Translations under genes and position numbers: made by a program
Shown here: positions 25,511-32,981 of the stretch, one piece after another
Position numbering within the stretch: position 1 is the first letter of the stretch
Layout of the letters: every line of letters starts with the position of its first letter
NCBI RefSeq assembly: GCF_900129555.1
Contig: NZ_FQWC01000001.1
Location: 620,001-684,000, forward strand
Origin: Flavobacterium defluvii
GTDB lineage: Bacteria > Bacteroidota > Bacteroidia > Flavobacteriales > Flavobacteriaceae
DNA: 64,000 nucleotides
Reading direction: 5' to 3'
The notes under the pieces: model-generated
Seen by the model: the letters and a program-made list of their open reading frames with translations, nothing else
Told to the model about the DNA's origin: nothing
Databases searched by the model: none

Positions 25511-27094
25511 TCAACCAATCCAAATCTTACTTTTCATCAAAGTCACAGTTTGTCTCAAATGCTGATTGCATGCAATAAGAATTATCAAAACCAATAAACC
25601 ATAACCTACAATGGTATAAATCTCCATATCGGCCAATAATGTCGATTGTTTGGTAATGCTTCCGAAAATCTTTTTCATGGCTAAAACATTGGCATTATCT
25701 GCCGAATATCCTTTAGCAATGAAACTCTGTGTGGTGCTGGCGATGGTTTGCTGTGCTTCGGGATTTTCGCCCGTTACGAATTGGCTTAATTTAAAAAAGT
25801 GCTTTTTGTTTAAAAATACAGTTGCATTCTGCATGACGCAAAACCCAATCGTACTTCCCCAGAAACGTCCTGAAACGCCGACAATTCCCGAAGAAACCGC
25901 CATATTTGCAGGAACCGAAGAAGTAGTAAATAAAATCAACGGAACAAATAACAATCCAACTCCGATGCCCTGCAAAAAGTACGGAACAATAATATCTGAT
26001 AAAGCCACATCGGGCACAAAAAGAAACGTAAACCAAAAATGATATAAGGCAATCAGCGAAAAACCAATCAGGAAAATAATTTTGGTAGAAACCGATTTCA
26101 TGAGGAAATAAGCTGCCAAAATCAATCCGATTACATTTCCGAGTCCGTTAATGTACTGCACGCCCGCAACACGCGACGGATCCCAATTCCAAATCGAATA
26201 CATAGCCGAATGGCAAAGACTCAACGTTGCTCTGCTGATATAAAACAAGAAGAACAATAAAAACCCAATTCTCAGATTGGCGTATTTAAAAACTTCAAAA
26301 TCAAAAGTGGGTCTTTTAACCAAAAGCTCTTTGAAGATGAACAAACCTCCCGTAATGAGCGCCATGATAAGCATTAAAACCATTTGAGAAGATTCGAACC
26401 AATATTTTTTCTCGGCATACACAAAAAAGTAGGCACCGCAAAGAATAGCTGTTAAAACCAAAAAATAGCTCATCCAGTCGATTTGATACAACGGAATTTT
26501 CTTTGTGATTCGGTGCCCACGAAAAGTAACCAAGATTAAAAAGACATTTAAAACCTGTAGTCCGCCAGAAACATACAGCATGTATTTCCAATCGTAATGA
26601 TCCAGAAACCAAACCGCAATATTCATAATAAAAGGCGTTGACAACAGTAGAGAACCATAATAAAAGGAAAAACCAATTATAATGGCGTTTTTAGAATCAA
26701 ACTGCTCAATAAGCAATTGCCTGATGGTAATGGCAGGAAGCGCCATTAAGATTCCTTCGGCAACTCTCAACAATAAAAAAACCGCAAAATTATCGACATA
26801 ACCCGACGCCACAATCGTAACTCCAATTAAGGAATAAACGCCCATGAGGTAATTTTTGGCAGGAAAAAAACTCGAAAATCGGCTTTCTATGAGAATTGTA
26901 GCCAGCAGAGTTCCATACGTTACGCACATCGCGTACTGCAAATCTTCGGGCTCAATGTCCAGAAAACTTGCCGCATATGTTACGTTTGACGTATAAACTC
27001 CCAATAAAATCATGGAATGCAAAAGACAAACAAACAAAATCGTAATGATTGCCCATTTTGGAACCCATGATTTAAAAATACTTTTATCTTCCAT
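25511..27094 (-). CDS. MFS efflux transporter (DHA2/EmrB-like)
   Basis: A 527-residue transporter with about 14 membrane helices, the size and topology of drug:H+ antiporter family 2. Helix 1 begins after SWVPKWAIITILFV; the conserved loop between helices is seen as RVAEGILMALPAITIRQLL. It is two bases downstream of the HlyD adaptor gene and shares an operon with a TolC gene, so it is the inner-membrane pump of a tripartite system. Substrate unknown. Confidence 0.88.
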   Translation of the reverse strand: MEDKSIFKSWVPKWAIITILFVCLLHSMILLGVYTSNVTYAASFLDIEPEDLQYAMCVTYGTLLATILIESRFSSFFPAKNYLMGVYSLIGVTIVASGYVDNFAVFLLLRVAEGILMALPAITIRQLLIEQFDSKNAIIIGFSFYYGSLLLSTPFIMNIAVWFLDHYDWKYMLYVSGGLQVLNVFLILVTFRGHRITKKIPLYQIDWMSYFLVLTAILCGAYFFVYAEKKYWFESSQMVLMLIMALITGGLFIFKELLVKRPTFDFEVFKYANLRIGFLLFFLFYISRATLSLCHSAMYSIWNWDPSRVAGVQYINGLGNVIGLILAAYFLMKSVSTKIIFLIGFSLIALYHFWFTFLFVPDVALSDIIVPYFLQGIGVGLLFVPLILFTTSSVPANMAVSSGIVGVSGRFWGSTIGFCVMQNATVFLNKKHFFKLSQFVTGENPEAQQTIASTTQSFIAKGYSADNANVLAMKKIFGSITKQSTLLADMEIYTIVGYGLLVLIILIACNQHLRQTVTLMKSKIWIG

Positions 27095-27096
27095 TT

Positions 27097-28146
27097 TTAG
27101 TGTGCTGCGATCACAGTAATATTCATTCCCGCTCTTAAAAAGTCGGCTTGTTTGTCGCTGTCTTTCAACTGAATTCTAACCGGAATTCTTTGTTCGATTT
27201 TTACGAAGTTACCCGTTGCATTATCTGGAGGAAGCAATGAAAATCTTGCCCCGCTCGCTGGCGATAAAGAGGCAATTGTACCGACAAAAGTTTTATCGCT
27301 CAAAGCATCGGCTTTTATTTCAACATCTTGTCCAACGGTTAAATATTGCAATTGCGTTTCTTTAAAATTGGCCGTAATCCATTTTTCTTTACTTACAATT
27401 GATAATAAAGACTGACCTTCTTTTACTAATTGTCCTGGCTGTAAAGTTCGTTTTCCAACCCAGCCGTCATAAGGCGCTGTAATTATGGTGTACGAAAGAA
27501 ATAAAGCAGCATTATCTGCAACAGCTTGTTTGGATGCAATATTGGTTTGCGTTGTTGGCACATTTGCTTCGGCAACAGAAGTGCTTAAAGCTGATGAATG
27601 GATTCTATTTTTCATTTCCTGAAAATGCGCCTGAGCCGATTCGTAATCAGCCCTTACTTTCTCTAATTGCTGAGAAGTAGCCGCTTCTTCGCTTACCAAG
27701 GCTTTGTACCTTTCGTATTCTAATTTAGTTTTCCAAAGATTCGATTTGGCAGCTTCTAACTGCGCTTCGTTAATCGCTGTTGCACTTGCCGTATTTATGG
27801 CATTTTTCTGCGCCACAACGCTGCTTTGCTGTGCGTTTTGAACATCGGCAAGAGCCACATTCAATTTTGATTTATATTCACGATTGTCAATTACAACCAA
27901 AGTATCTCCTTTATGCACAAACTGATTTTCGTTAAAACGAACTTCCTGCACATAACCCGTAATACGCGACATAATTGGCGTTACATATTGTTCGACTTGC
28001 GCGTCGTTGGTTTCTTCGTGATTTCTGTTGAACACATAAAACCAAATTCCTAAAATAACACCGCTTATTACCAGCGTACACGCAATAATCGTTATTAGAA
28101 TATGAAACGTTTTATTTCTTCTAGTTTCATTTTTAATCTTAACCAT
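27097..28146 (-). CDS. HlyD/EmrA family membrane fusion protein
   Basis: A 349-residue periplasmic adaptor: one N-terminal helix (about 15-37), first half lipoyl-like domain (QVEQYVTPIMSRITGYVQEVRF), a coiled-coil hairpin (about 85-205, Ala/Gln/Glu-rich), second lipoyl half (ITAPYDGWVGKRTLQPGQLV) and a beta-barrel domain. It links the MFS pump to TolC. Gap to the MFS gene is 2 bases. Confidence 0.92.
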   Translation of the reverse strand: MVKIKNETRRNKTFHILITIIACTLVISGVILGIWFYVFNRNHEETNDAQVEQYVTPIMSRITGYVQEVRFNENQFVHKGDTLVVIDNREYKSKLNVALADVQNAQQSSVVAQKNAINTASATAINEAQLEAAKSNLWKTKLEYERYKALVSEEAATSQQLEKVRADYESAQAHFQEMKNRIHSSALSTSVAEANVPTTQTNIASKQAVADNAALFLSYTIITAPYDGWVGKRTLQPGQLVKEGQSLLSIVSKEKWITANFKETQLQYLTVGQDVEIKADALSDKTFVGTIASLSPASGARFSLLPPDNATGNFVKIEQRIPVRIQLKDSDKQADFLRAGMNITVIAAH

Positions 28147-28164
28147 AAACTTTATATTTTTAAT

Positions 28165-28229
28165 TATTCTCCCCCGGATTGAAATCCGGCGCTACAATAT
28201 GAATCGTTCCTTCGGAACTGAAAATCTAT
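28165..28229. repeat. Partial GGATTGAAATCC / GTTCCTTCGGAAC repeat
   Basis: ccggattgaaatccgg is a palindrome, followed by cgctacaatatgaatcgttc and cttcggaac: shortened copy of the element at 23312-23425. It separates tolC and hlyD genes of one operon. Confidence 0.7.
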
Positions 28230-28290
28230 ATCTATACTCTTTACTCTATTCTCTTGCTTCTTGCCTCTTTCTTCTACCAAGTCTAAAATT

Positions 28291-29646
28291 CTAGCTCTGC
28301 GGCATCATTCCCGCCGTATGAAGCAGTTCATAATGTTTTAAAACCGCATCTAATCGGGTTGAAATTTTGTTGTATTTCGCCTGAAGCAAAGCATTATCGG
28401 CATCGACCATTTCGGTAATTAACACCAATTGGTTTAAGTATTTCAGCTTTACGATTCTATAGTTTTCTTCAGCTAAATCCAAAGCTTTATCAACGACCAC
28501 AAACTTTTCAAGGATTTCCTGATATTGTGTGTGTTCTTTATACAGCTTATCCTGAATTTCCTCTTTTACAATTTCATTCTGCATTTCCTGCCATTTAATT
28601 TTGGTATTGGCCTGCTCCATTTTGGTCTTGTTTTTATATAAAGACGAAAGGTCAAAAGTGGCTTCGATCCCTACTTGTCCTAAAGTGTACAAATACGGAT
28701 TTGGCGGAAAGAATTTATAGTTTGGATAATAAAAACCGTAATTCCCAAAGAAATGAACGCTCGGAAGATAATTTCCTTTAACGAGTTTCAGTTCGGTTTT
28801 GCTGATGTTTAATTCCTGGCTTGCAATACGCATTTCTTCGTTCTGCAAAGCTTTCGTCATATAAAAATCATACGGATCTAAACCATTCATTTCGTCAAGA
28901 CTAGACGTCGTATCGATTGCAATTTCTTCGTTTTCCGGAATCTGGATCAGCGTTTTCAGATCGTGAAGCGCAATTTTTATGTTTTTGGAATTTGTAAGCG
29001 CGTTTAATTCACGATCCGAAAGCTGTAACTCGGCACGAATAACTTCGTTTTTCGTAACCGTTCCATGTTTTTGAAGCGATTGTACTTCTTTCAATCGGCT
29101 TTTTTCTTCTTTGATGTTTTCTTCAAATATTTTCTGAAGTTCCATCATTTTATAAATCGCCAGATAGTTTGCCACCACTTCAAGCACGATATCATTTTCG
29201 GCCTTTTCGGATTTTATTTTAGCGATTTCGCTTTCCTGATTGGCAATTTTGATGCCATTATTAATCTTATTTCCAGCATAAATTGGCATTTTAAAAGTCG
29301 AATTGACTTCATAAATTTCAGGAATTGCCGGAGTAACTTCTTTGTCTTTCAAAAACCCGCTTCCTTTGAATTCGGTAATATTCGTAATTCTGGAATACAT
29401 GCCGTTTAGCTGTACGTCCGGCAATCGAAGTTCTTTTCTTTCTTTAATGTTTTGCTCTGCGAGCGTAACCTCCAATTGAGATCTAAGGATTTTTTTGTTG
29501 TTTTCTTTGGCCAGTTTCAAAGCTTCTTGTAATGAAACCGTGTGGACTTCCTGCGCTTGTAAGCCATTGAATACTAAAATCATTAGGATTAACAGCAGGA
29601 TTCTGGGAAAACAATCGTCTGTAGAATTTGTTGTTTTAAGGAACAT
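28291..29646 (-). CDS. TolC family outer-membrane efflux protein
   Basis: A 451-residue outer-membrane factor. Signal region up to about residue 31 (GLQAQ), then two OEP repeats of long alternating helices: LQEALKLAKENNKKILRSQLEV at the start of repeat one and ASQELNISKTELKLVKGNYLP at the start of repeat two. First gene of the TolC-HlyD-MFS cluster, in the same direction as the AraC regulator upstream. Confidence 0.9.
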   Translation of the reverse strand: MFLKTTNSTDDCFPRILLLILMILVFNGLQAQEVHTVSLQEALKLAKENNKKILRSQLEVTLAEQNIKERKELRLPDVQLNGMYSRITNITEFKGSGFLKDKEVTPAIPEIYEVNSTFKMPIYAGNKINNGIKIANQESEIAKIKSEKAENDIVLEVVANYLAIYKMMELQKIFEENIKEEKSRLKEVQSLQKHGTVTKNEVIRAELQLSDRELNALTNSKNIKIALHDLKTLIQIPENEEIAIDTTSSLDEMNGLDPYDFYMTKALQNEEMRIASQELNISKTELKLVKGNYLPSVHFFGNYGFYYPNYKFFPPNPYLYTLGQVGIEATFDLSSLYKNKTKMEQANTKIKWQEMQNEIVKEEIQDKLYKEHTQYQEILEKFVVVDKALDLAEENYRIVKLKYLNQLVLITEMVDADNALLQAKYNKISTRLDAVLKHYELLHTAGMMPQS

Positions 29647-29726
29647 AAATACATTAATATTTGATGCTGCAAAGTTCCTTCATTTTTCTCGTGACTGATA
29701 ATTCTAAAAAGCCAAGAACATATTCA

Positions 29727-29768
29727 TTTCGGACAAACGTTAAAATTCCATTTCTCGAAAACGTTATA
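29727..29768 (-). promoter_or_regulatory. Direct repeats upstream of the efflux operon
   Basis: TTTC(n)8-type half-sites sharing AAACGTTA at 29735-29742 and 29759-29766, start-to-start distance 24 bases, 90-120 bases upstream of the tolC-like start. Two same-oriented half-sites are what AraC-family activators usually bind, and an AraC gene lies next door. Inference only. Confidence 0.35.
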
Positions 29769-29827
29769 TTAAAACACTGAAAAACAATTTATTACAAAAT
29801 ATATTTTGATTGTGATTATTTTTTGAT

Positions 29828-29910
29828 TTCTCTCGCAGATTTGGCAGATTGTGCAGATTTTTACTTTAATTCTTTAATTATCTGCTTGATCTGCCAAATC
29901 TGCGAGAGAA
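29828..29910. repeat. 22-bp perfect inverted repeat (CGCAGATTTGGCAGAT)
   Basis: ttctctcgcagatttggcag plus at (29828-29849) has its exact complement at 29889-29910, with a 39-base loop. It lies just after the AraC gene stop and could end that transcript. Confidence 0.85.
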
Positions 29911-29918
29911 AAAACAAA

Positions 29919-30740
29919 TCATTTTCTTTCCAAAATCTCTTCACCATTTAAGTAATCAGAAGGTCTTTGGCCTAAAATCTTAAAGAAAGTGTTACTGAAA
30001 GTTGGAACACTATTGTAACCAACTTCTTCGGCTACCTCTTTTACTGAAAGTTTTCTTTCCAATAAAAGTTCGATAGCTTTTAAAATTCTTCTAATCGTAT
30101 AATATTGAATAAAAGACATATTGAGATCTTTTTGAAACAAGCGATACAAAGAGCGTTCGCTGAAACCAAATTCATGCGCTACATCAGCAAACAGAATTGT
30201 TTCTCCAAGATTGTTTTCAATATGGCGCAGAATTTTTCCAAGACGTTTGTCCTTCGGCTGTGGCAATTCTAAAGGTAAATTATTAGTGCAAATTTGTGGA
30301 AGAATTGCTTTTATCGCTTTGGCAATAGTAAAATTTGGAGTTCCTTTTTTAAGATCTCCATTCCATCTATTGGTAAAAAGCATCATTTGCAACAACAAAT
30401 TGTTTACTGGATAAATTCCTTCTACCTTATAAAAGTCATCTTCTTCTTTTTCAATAGGAAAATACAGATTTCGCATCGTAACACTTTCCGATTTCGGTTC
30501 TATGCTATGCTCCACTCCACTCGGAATCCAGATAAAATGCCTTGCTGGTAAAAAATAGGTTTTAGTTTCTGTAGTTACAAAAACAACATCTCCTTCTGCA
30601 TATAAAAGTTGTGCTTTTTGGTGTCTGTGTGGCGGAATAAATAACTCACCCATCAAATCGTGGTGGCAGTAAATGCTCTTTTTATCAGCATCTACTTTTT
30701 TGATGTAGTATTTATCGAGTTTTTGACCGGAATGTTCCAT
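29919..30740 (-). CDS. AraC family transcriptional regulator
   Basis: A 273-residue regulator: N-terminal cupin-like sensing domain (HHDLMGELFIPPHRHQKAQLLYAEG, about 24-50; PSGVEHS near 95) and a C-terminal double HTH (about 165-265) with FADVAHEFGFSERSLYRLFQ, VKEVAEEVGYNSVPTFSNTF and RPSDYL. The His-rich cupin could bind a small ligand or metal. It lies upstream of the TolC-HlyD-MFS genes in the same direction and probably controls them. Confidence 0.9.
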   Translation of the reverse strand: MEHSGQKLDKYYIKKVDADKKSIYCHHDLMGELFIPPHRHQKAQLLYAEGDVVFVTTETKTYFLPARHFIWIPSGVEHSIEPKSESVTMRNLYFPIEKEEDDFYKVEGIYPVNNLLLQMMLFTNRWNGDLKKGTPNFTIAKAIKAILPQICTNNLPLELPQPKDKRLGKILRHIENNLGETILFADVAHEFGFSERSLYRLFQKDLNMSFIQYYTIRRILKAIELLLERKLSVKEVAEEVGYNSVPTFSNTFFKILGQRPSDYLNGEEILERK

Positions 30741-30827
30741 TGGTTTTTAGTACAGCACTTTTTGTGATATTAAAGATAAGAAGAAATTAAATTCTAATAT
30801 GAAATTCCAAAATTGGATTGTATAGAT

Positions 30828-30948
30828 TTTACCGCAAAGGCGCAAGGAAAAAGCGCTAAGTTCGCAAAGCCTTATCACAAAGCTTTGCGAACTTTGCGTT
30901 TATAAGCGTAACCATAAATAAAATCCTTGCGTTCTTTGCGGTTAAGCA
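30828..30948. repeat. Intergenic repeat (GCGCAAGG / CTTTGCG type)
   Basis: accgcaaaggcgcaaggaaa at 30831 pairs with tccttgcgttctttgcggt at 30924-30942; between are aagttcgcaaagcc and gctttgcgaacttt, themselves complementary. A two-layer inverted repeat upstream of the AraC gene. Confidence 0.75.
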
Positions 30949-30980
30949 AAAAAAAAGCCTTTCCGTTAAGAAAGGCTTTT
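30949..30980 (-). terminator. Terminator of the decayed tRNA-Asp copy
   Basis: AAAAAAGCCTTTC-cgttaa-GAAAGGCTTTT, identical over about 30 bases to the terminator at 31855-31884 that follows an intact tRNA-Asp. Readable on the minus strand. Confidence 0.75.
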
Positions 30981-31002
30981 AACAACTTCGTCTCGTTCTT
31001 GA

Positions 31003-31074
31003 AAACGAGAGGACTCGAACCCGTCTCGTCCTTAGACGAGATGACAGACATGTATCCTAACCAACTCATACCTT
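31003..31074 (-). pseudogene. Decayed tRNA-Asp copy
   Basis: On the minus strand AGTTGGTTAGGATACATG (31049-31066) and CGGGTTCGAGTCCT (31010-31023) match the D-arm and T-arm of the intact tRNA-Asp copies nearby, with CTGTCAT near the anticodon. The anticodon stem (CATGT..) and acceptor arms no longer pair, and a CTCGTCTAAGGACGAG hairpin has replaced the centre. A 64-codon frame across it is an artefact. Confidence 0.75.
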
Positions 31075-31076
31075 TC

Positions 31077-31322
31077 TTATTTATGATCTTGAATTAAAGC
31101 TTCTATTGACTTTCTATTTAACTTTTTCAATCTCAATTCTTCAATCAAAGCTTCTTTTTTAGTTTCAAATACTTTCGAATAAACCTAATCCCACGGTCCT
31201 TTATTTGAAGTATACCTACTTCTATTTTCATTATGATATAATAATCTTTGGGCAACATCTTCACTAAACCCTTTGTAATAAATATCAAAAGTTTTAGAAT
31301 AAATTATGTAAACGTAAAACAT
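31077..31322 (-). pseudogene. GIY-YIG nuclease gene broken by one stop codon
   Basis: From ATG 31322 the frame gives MFYVYIIYSKTFDIYYKGFS, then RLLYHNENRSRYTSNKGPWD, a TAG at codon 46 (31185-31187), and continues in the same frame VYSKVFETKKEALIEELRLK to TAA 31077-31079. YVYIIYS...IYYKGFS...RYT..KGPW is the URI/GIY-YIG domain of about 80-90 residues. Family members have a Leu (W-[DE]-L-V) where the stop lies, so one TTG-to-TAG change explains it. Confidence 0.82.
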
Positions 31323-31341
31323 CAATAAAAACTTAATGGTA

Positions 31342-31375
31342 AAAAAAAATGCCTATCGTAATGATAGGCATTTTT
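31342..31375 (-). terminator. Terminator of tRNA-Asp copy 1
   Basis: AAAATGCCTATC-gtaat-GATAGGCATTTTT, 10-bp stem; on the minus strand it is followed by a T-run (complement of nine A), 12 bases after the tRNA 3' end. Confidence 0.88.
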
Positions 31376-31386
31376 AACAACTTAGG

Positions 31387-31460
31387 CGGTCTGGACGGGA
31401 CTCGAACCCGCGACCCCATGCGTGACAGGCATGTATTCTAACCAACTGAACTACCAAACC
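31387..31460 (-). tRNA. tRNA-Asp (anticodon GTC), copy 1
   Basis: 74-base cloverleaf on the minus strand: acceptor GGTTTGG/CCAGACC with one G-T pair, D-arm with AGTTGGTTAGAA, anticodon arm CATGC-CTGTCAC-GCATG giving GTC, T-arm GCGGGTTCGAGTCCCGT, discriminator G. Sequence identical to copy 2. CCA is not encoded. Confidence 0.96.
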
Positions 31461-31477
31461 CTGCGTTATTGCGAGTG

Positions 31478-31485
31478 CAAAAATA
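31478..31485 (-). promoter_or_regulatory. -7 box of tRNA-Asp copy 1
   Basis: TATTTTTG on the minus strand (TAnnTTTG), with a TTG about 19 bases further upstream; 18 bases before the tRNA. Confidence 0.65.
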
Positions 31486-31610
31486 CAACAGATCTTCGAT
31501 TTCACAAGCTTTTTAACGAATAAAAATCAAGAAATTTTTAATTGATTAAATTCCAATATTTTAAAATTTCATTTTCAAATCAAAAAACAAGAACTTTCTT
31601 TCTTTTTTAC

Positions 31611-31705
31611 CACAAGCACTCAAGGCAAAAGCACAAAGGTCGCAAAGCTTTAAAAAAACCTTGCGACCTTTGTGTAAATCTTAGCTCCGGATAGCTATCG
31701 GGATT
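31611..31705. repeat. Intergenic repeat with CACAAAGGTCGCAAAG and CGATAGCTATCG words
   Basis: cacaaaggtcgcaaagc (31640) pairs with cttgcgacctttgtg; followed by ctccggatagctatcgggat, a copy of the 18-bp palindrome at 48306. It lies between the two tRNA-Asp genes. Confidence 0.75.
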
Positions 31706-31740
31706 GCAGTTAAAAACAAAAACCAAAAGTGTCTTAAATC

Positions 31741-31820
31741 AAAAAAGCCATCCACAAAAGTGGAAAGCTTTTCATTGGTCTAACTACTAAACCAGCTGCG
31801 AGTTACAAAGTCGCAGCAAA
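31741..31820 (-). pseudogene. Possible truncated tRNA cassette relic
   Basis: Contains a terminator-like hairpin (AAGCCATCCACaaaaGTGGAAAGCTT, 31745-31771) and then AACTACTAAACC..CTGCGAGTTACAAAG (31782-31810), which aligns with the tRNA-Asp 5' end plus promoter-proximal bases (AACTACCAAACCTCTGCG...GTTGCAAAG). The rest of the tRNA is missing. Confidence 0.35.
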
Positions 31821-31854
31821 ACAACACAACTAATCTTAGATACCGTTTTTGGGC

Positions 31855-31884
31855 AAAAAAGCCTTTCCGTTAAGAAAGGCTTTT
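31855..31884 (-). terminator. Terminator of tRNA-Asp copy 2
   Basis: AAAAAAGCCTTTC-cgttaa-GAAAGGCTTTT; on the minus strand the stem is followed by TTTTTT, 11 bases after the tRNA 3' end. Confidence 0.88.
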
Positions 31885-31894
31885 CCCAATATTG

Positions 31895-31968
31895 CGGTCT
31901 GGACGGGACTCGAACCCGCGACCCCATGCGTGACAGGCATGTATTCTAACCAACTGAACTACCAAACC
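31895..31968 (-). tRNA. tRNA-Asp (anticodon GTC), copy 2
   Basis: 74 bases identical to copy 1 at 31387-31460, with the same GTC anticodon and discriminator G. It has a separate promoter (TATCTTTG upstream) and a different terminator hairpin. Confidence 0.96.
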
Positions 31969-31986
31969 TCTGCGTTATTGCGGTTG

Positions 31987-31994
31987 CAAAGATA
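31987..31994 (-). promoter_or_regulatory. -7 box of tRNA-Asp copy 2
   Basis: TATCTTTG on the minus strand with TTG 19 bases further upstream; a full Bacteroidota promoter, 19 bases before the tRNA. Confidence 0.75.
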
Positions 31995-32054
31995 TAACAG
32001 AATTTCGTTTCTGCAAGTGTTTTTATAAAAAAAGTGAAATATTTTTTCAAAACC

Positions 32055-32981
32055 TTATCCAAAGTTTTGTTTTTCAACTAAATATGTAGTCAATATTTTT
32101 TCAAAATTATCACCTACATTTACTGGAACGTACTTAATTTGGTTCTTTGCGCAAGTTAAAGCCAGGTTTTTAAAATAAGCTGTCGCTCTTTTTTCATATT
32201 CCATTTTAACATTATCAGCAAAAATCGAAACTTCTTCTCCTGATTCTAAGTCGATAAACTTTCTTGGCGCGTTGTCAAAATCAAATTTCAATTCGGTTTC
32301 ATTATCAACAACATGAAATAAAACTACTTTGTGTTTGTTGTGTTTTAAATGCTGTAAGGCGTTAAAAAGCTTTTCATCATCTTCAGTCTGAAACATATCG
32401 GTAAACAGAATAATCATCGAACGGCGGTGCATTTTTTCTGCAATCTGATGAAGATAAGTAATAGTGTCAGTCGTTTTTTTAACTTTTGGCTGAACCAGCA
32501 ATTCTTCCAGTTTATTCAAAAGCATTCTGTGGTGACGATCGCTTCCTTTTTCCGGAGCGTAATATTCGTATTTGTCTGAGAAAACGCTTAAACCAACGGC
32601 ATCGCGCTGTTTCTTTAAAATATTCATTAAAACCGCCGAAGCCAAGACTGCAAATCCAATCTTCTTTTCATAAAATGGCTGATTCGATTTTAGTTCAGGA
32701 TAATGCATTGATGATGAATTATCGACAATCAAATGACAGCGTAAATTGGTTTCTTCCTCAAAACGTTTCGTGTACAAACGATCGGTTTTGGCAAATAATT
32801 TCCAATCGATATGTTTAGTGCTTTCGCCTGCGTTATACACTTTATGTTCGGCAAATTCAGCCGAAAATCCATGAAACGGGCTTTTGTGCATTCCGGATAT
32901 AAAACCTTCTACAACCTGATTAGCCAGCATTTCGAGGTGCTGAAAACTTGAAACTTTCTCTATTTCCGATTCGATTTTCAT
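32055..32981 (-). CDS. DUF58 family protein (vWA-like)
   Basis: A 308-residue soluble DUF58 protein. The block AGESTKHIDWKLFAKTDRLYTKRFEEET is diagnostic and is followed by a degenerate von Willebrand A fold with a MIDAS-like DNSSSM near residue 91. Such genes often neighbour MoxR ATPases, but here it is coupled to an M1 aminopeptidase gene through a 4-base overlap. Exact function unknown. Confidence 0.9.
   Translation of the reverse strand: MKIESEIEKVSSFQHLEMLANQVVEGFISGMHKSPFHGFSAEFAEHKVYNAGESTKHIDWKLFAKTDRLYTKRFEEETNLRCHLIVDNSSSMHYPELKSNQPFYEKKIGFAVLASAVLMNILKKQRDAVGLSVFSDKYEYYAPEKGSDRHHRMLLNKLEELLVQPKVKKTTDTITYLHQIAEKMHRRSMIILFTDMFQTEDDEKLFNALQHLKHNKHKVVLFHVVDNETELKFDFDNAPRKFIDLESGEEVSIFADNVKMEYEKRATAYFKNLALTCAKNQIKYVPVNVGDNFEKILTTYLVEKQNFG

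Noticed and set aside
30875-31069. 64-codon frame with KDETGSSPLVF
   Set aside because: It translates the decayed tRNA-Asp and a neighbouring repeat; not a protein gene.
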